From Spirochaetia bacterium (GTDB lineage: Bacteria; Spirochaetota; UBA12135), in contig DNNS01000633.1 in the NCBI GenBank assembly GCA_003497555.1, positions 1,169 to 7,176 on the forward strand: 6,008 nucleotides of DNA, in the 5' to 3' direction. Every line of letters starts with the position of its first letter. Position 1 is the stretch's first letter. A program made the translations under genes and the position numbers. Shown in pieces: positions 5,918 to 6,008 of the stretch. The notes below the pieces were generated by a model. That model saw only the letters and a program-made list of their open reading frames with translations, did no database searches and was not told where the DNA came from.

Positions 5918-6008
5918 TGGCTGTTTTCAGTTATAGTAAATTGATATTTTACAGGTAATGGCCCTGAATATTCCCCTGCTGATCGGCTCATTAACAAGCA
6001 GAAGAGCA
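5914..6008 (-). CDS. possible C-terminal end of an upstream gene (partial)
   Basis: A minus-strand frame is open from the window edge to TGA at 5916-5914 and ends ...PVKYQFTITENSQ. Its stop would overlap the glycosyltransferase ATG as ATGA, the same arrangement as rpsT and the HU-like gene, which would explain the missing Shine-Dalgarno site. A second frame, ending at TGA 5929-5927, is also open to the edge, so the choice is uncertain. About 30 codons are too few to name a product. Confidence 0.35.
   Translation of the reverse strand, partial: LFCLLMSRSAGEYSGPLPVKYQFTITENSQ

Noticed and set aside
1..6008. CRISPR array, tRNA, rRNA or prophage genes
   Set aside because: I saw no regularly spaced direct repeats, no cloverleaf-like segment and no rRNA or phage genes on either strand.

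Overview
The window looks like bacterial chromosome at roughly 40% G+C with many A/T homopolymer runs. The S4 protein lacks zinc cysteines and has the 'KSDYGxQLxEKQKLRYxYG' style I associate with the PVC superphylum (Verrucomicrobia, Lentisphaerae, Chlamydiae). A Lentisphaerae- or Kiritimatiellae-like bacterium is my best guess, made from memory and not from a search.

Layout from left to right: rpsD (S4, minus strand) with its own near-consensus sigma70 promoter; a 215-base divergent intergenic region holding copy 1 of a repeated element; a large 12-TM RND/MMPL-type exporter (plus strand) with a near-consensus promoter so close to its ATG that the mRNA is probably almost leaderless; a convergent minus-strand group that overlaps the exporter's 3' end and reads, in transcription order, rpsT (S20, TTG start), an HU/IHF-like protein and an EntD/Sfp-type 4'-phosphopantetheinyl transferase; an intergenic region holding copy 2 of the repeated element; a GT2-family glycosyltransferase (minus strand); and at the right edge the possible last codons of another minus-strand gene.

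The rpsT group is tightly packed: rpsT and the HU-like gene overlap by ATGA, and the HU-like gene and the transferase are 7 bases apart. It is therefore very likely one transcript that ties a ribosomal protein and a DNA-architecture protein to activation of carrier proteins for fatty-acid or secondary metabolism. The exporter and the glycosyltransferase point to cell-envelope work, but nothing in the window proves that they share a pathway.

The most interesting structure is the pair of about 155-base repeats (757-908 and 4851-5008). They share a 46-base core with only three mismatches and a 24/25-base left arm. They lie in the same orientation, each just upstream of the -35 box of a ribosomal protein gene (S4 and S20). 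Copy 2 has imperfect terminal inverted repeats and nested internal inverted repeats. This looks like either a MITE/REP-type mobile element or a shared upstream control element. The rest of the window is conventional.
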